From: Chondrilla cf. caribensis
Lineage: Eukaryota; Porifera; Demospongiae; Chondrillida; Chondrillidae
Direction: 5' to 3'
DNA: 64,000 nucleotides
Assembly: GCA_964020155.1 (NCBI GenBank)
Contig: OZ026558.1
Span: 2,266,163 to 2,330,162 of the forward strand
The translations under genes and the position numbers were made by a program. Shown here one piece after another: positions 59,432 to 64,000 of this stretch; position 1 is the first letter of the stretch; every line of letters starts with the position of its first letter. The notes under the pieces were generated by a model. The model had not been told where the DNA came from and searched no databases. It saw only the letters and a list, made by a program, of their open reading frames with translations.

Positions 59432-59948
59432 TATGTACCTAGGTCCCAAGTGTCCCTGTGTAGGAGGACAGTCCTTGTGTTGACTGCTGTGTCTCGATAT
59501 CCTACTCCTCTCATACACCCAGGGATGACCCCTCCCCTACCCCCTGCGTCCCATCTGTACTGTCCACTACATGCAGTCCTGGTCACCTCACATGAAGTAC
59601 ACTAGTGCTATGTCATTGTGTGGTCTCATGGGCTGGCCCACATCCCCTCCACTGCTCATACTGTAGACATTGTCAGTGTTGTATTGAGTCTATTATATCC
59701 ACACAGGAATCCTGATGAGACATGGAGTTTGAGAATTTGCCTTTTTCTAACATTGTACAGAACTATAATAGATTTACTGTTTTATATAGTGTTATTGCAT
59801 AACAATAATATTATTTTTGTATTCTTTATATCAGTATAATATAATTATTATGACTAATACATTATTATAATAATTTTCATATATTATTAATTCATTGGAG
59901 ACCAGCTGCTGGTGTTATATATTATATTATATATGCATGCGTATGTAG

Positions 59949-59986
<38 letters not shown>

Positions 59987-60170
59987 ATATCATTATACTA
60001 TATACACCTACAGTTCTTTGTTTTGAGCAAATTGTCAGCAATTAGTCTCCATTAATCCTAGACAAAATCCAAATTACATACAGTACATTACATGCAGTAT
60101 GCACATGTGCTTTGAGATGTTAATTTTGAACATCGTTCTAGTATATACCAGTGAGGGGGGATGACTGTCC
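59432..60170. other. AT-rich intergenic DNA; (AT)n at 59951-59982
   Basis: No gene seen apart from the AT microsatellite. It probably includes the NLR 3' UTR or a following intron. Confidence 0.45.
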
Positions 60171-60176
60171 CACACT

Positions 60177-62548
<2,372 letters not shown>

Positions 62549-64000
62549 GAGTAGAGGTAGCCGATATCTGAGAAACGAAAGACAGCCATTTTATAAAAGA
62601 GCTTGTGATGACGCCGTCAAACGGGCCAAACGTCATAGGCAATTGACGTGATTATCGCGTGCTCGTTCGAAGAAGACAAGCTATGCTCCACGGTGTGCCT
62701 CGTCATTCAGAGAGGATCATCTCCAGTAGCTGGACCGGGGTCCGTTCAACTGTGTTTAGATGAGGTAGCCGTGCTTGGTCGTCCACGTGTTTACGCTTTG
62801 TCTACCTCTCTGTTTGCCCGTGATCACGTTCTTCCCACCATAGACCCTAGATACCTATGTTCCCACTATGCTCACCTTTCCATTCACGTTTTTGTTTGCA
62901 TTGGGCATTCATCTTTGTTCACATTTGCTCACTTCATTCGCACTTTGTTCACATCTTTGTTGGCCTTTGCCCACTTTTGTTTGCTTTTTCGAGATTTTGT
63001 TCAAATTTCTGGCTAATTTGTGCCTTTCTCCATCCACCTGTGTTCACTTGACAATGTGTTAACTTTTGCACAGTTCATTGACACTATGTTCACATCTATG
63101 GTCAACTTCATTCACTTTTGTTCACATTTTTTACACATTGTTCACCTTTCTCCTCACTTTGTGCACCTCTACACCCGGCCACCAGTGTTCAAATTCTACA
63201 GTTCATTAACCCTTTATTCACCCCTTTGGTAGTCACTTTCCTTTCGGCTTTGGACTTGGTTCGCATATGTACACTTTCACTGTTTGTTCACCTTTATGCT
63301 TACTTTGTGCATCTCTCAATAAACACACTCATTTTCACTTGTGCTTCACTTTTGTTCACTTTCTTCACTTTGTTCACCACTGCATTATTCGGTTAACTCT
63401 CCATTCCCAAAAATATGATGATGAAAGTATGACAATATTATGCATAATACAATTTGGTATGAGAATAGTAAATATTCACTCATAGTTTCTGTATTTTAAT
63501 GCAGTAAAGTTTGTATCTTAGTACATCCACCTTCTACCAAATTCAGGAACTGCTAAGTATTTCCTGCAATACATTAGTATATCCACAGCACACACCACAC
63601 ATTTGAATTATTGGACCTTAATCTACATTAATTTAAATGGGGCTGACACTTACCAACATAATCTCAGTTGTGCCTGTTTAATGGTAGCCAAGTAAAGTGA
63701 CTTTATGGTAGAGTTACATGTGTATATAAAATCTGATTTTTTTCATTGCATTGTATACAATAGAATACATATCCTGACAGATGTAAATATAATCATAATA
63801 TGGAATATTTAATGGTTAACTCAACAATTGACTCCGAAAATGTTTGTAGGCCATGTCCACTACACTTGAGAATTCTTCTGCAGGAGTCTTTATGCTCAAT
63901 TATGTGATCATGCAATTGTGTTTGTATATACGAGGGAGAGTTTGTTAGGAAGGTGGAGTAAAATATTGATAGCATGTGAGTTGGTACTTGATATGATATT
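62549..64000. repeat. Segmental duplicate of 23.1-28.0 kb without the LINE
   Basis: It follows the first copy through the CRE-like block (GATGACGCCGTCA, AAACGTCATAG, TTGACGTGAT near 62607-62652), the TTCAC-rich stretch (62880-63390) and the flank to the window end. It supplies the empty site for the R2-like LINE at about 62932-62965. No gene was seen. Confidence 0.8.
62600..62660 (-). promoter_or_regulatory. Cluster of CRE/ATF-like half sites, putative promoter
   Basis: GATGACGCCGTCA, ACGTCATA and TTGACGTGA lie within about 50 bases, 55-105 bases upstream of the minus-strand ATG at 62548, and are conserved in the duplicate near 23215-23265. Confidence 0.35.

Noticed and set aside
59044..59586. 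180-codon minus-strand ORF with repeated VSTTSTMLTSVHYKHNAH
   Set aside because: The repeat is the 28-bp minisatellite read on the wrong strand; the real coding exon is on the plus strand.

Overview
The window is AT-rich eukaryotic DNA from an animal. It has split genes with GT-AG introns, several non-LTR retrotransposons, many short terminal-inverted-repeat DNA elements, long (CA)n/(TG)n microsatellites and recent local duplications. An intraflagellar-transport gene start, an innate-immune NACHT/LRR/Death-like gene and duplicated multi-membrane-pass genes fit an early-branching aquatic metazoan. A sponge is my best guess, but this is inference and no species marker was seen.

Layout. 1-3.5 kb: a LINE with an intact 1100-codon AP-endonuclease/RT ORF, ending against a (TG)n tract. 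4.3-10.2 kb and 13.7-18.8 kb: two copies of a ~5-6 kb unit, each holding a 3'-only relic and a full-length two-exon copy of a multi-pass membrane protein gene. The second full copy (16.5-18.2 kb) is intact; the first carries a one-base frameshift. Between the units, on the minus strand, lie the first four exons of an IFT139/TTC21B homologue with an RFX X-box-like site just upstream, plus a lone P450-like exon. 18.9-21.1 kb: a decayed copy of the 3' end of the NLR gene. 23.6-26.9 kb: an R2-like, restriction-like-endonuclease LINE with a Tudor-like insert in its RT. 28.1-31.4 kb: an unidentified multi-exon plus-strand gene, converging on an unidentified minus-strand gene (32.2-33.5 kb). 34-45 kb: gene-poor DNA with inverted-repeat elements, among them a MULE-type MITE with a 9-bp target duplication. 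45.5-59.2 kb: an NLR-type gene, with one large NACHT exon, twelve further phase-consistent exons (LRR-like, linker, Death-like) and two candidate N-terminal exons. 60.2-62.5 kb: an unidentified minus-strand gene. 62.5-64 kb: a second copy of the DNA flanking the R2-like LINE.

The genes do not form an operon-like pathway. The most informative functional loci are the NLR gene (predicted intracellular immune sensor), its dead partial copy, and the IFT139 5' end (cilium assembly). Exon structures were read by eye from splice consensus, phase and, where possible, comparison of the two copies. No alignment or search was run.
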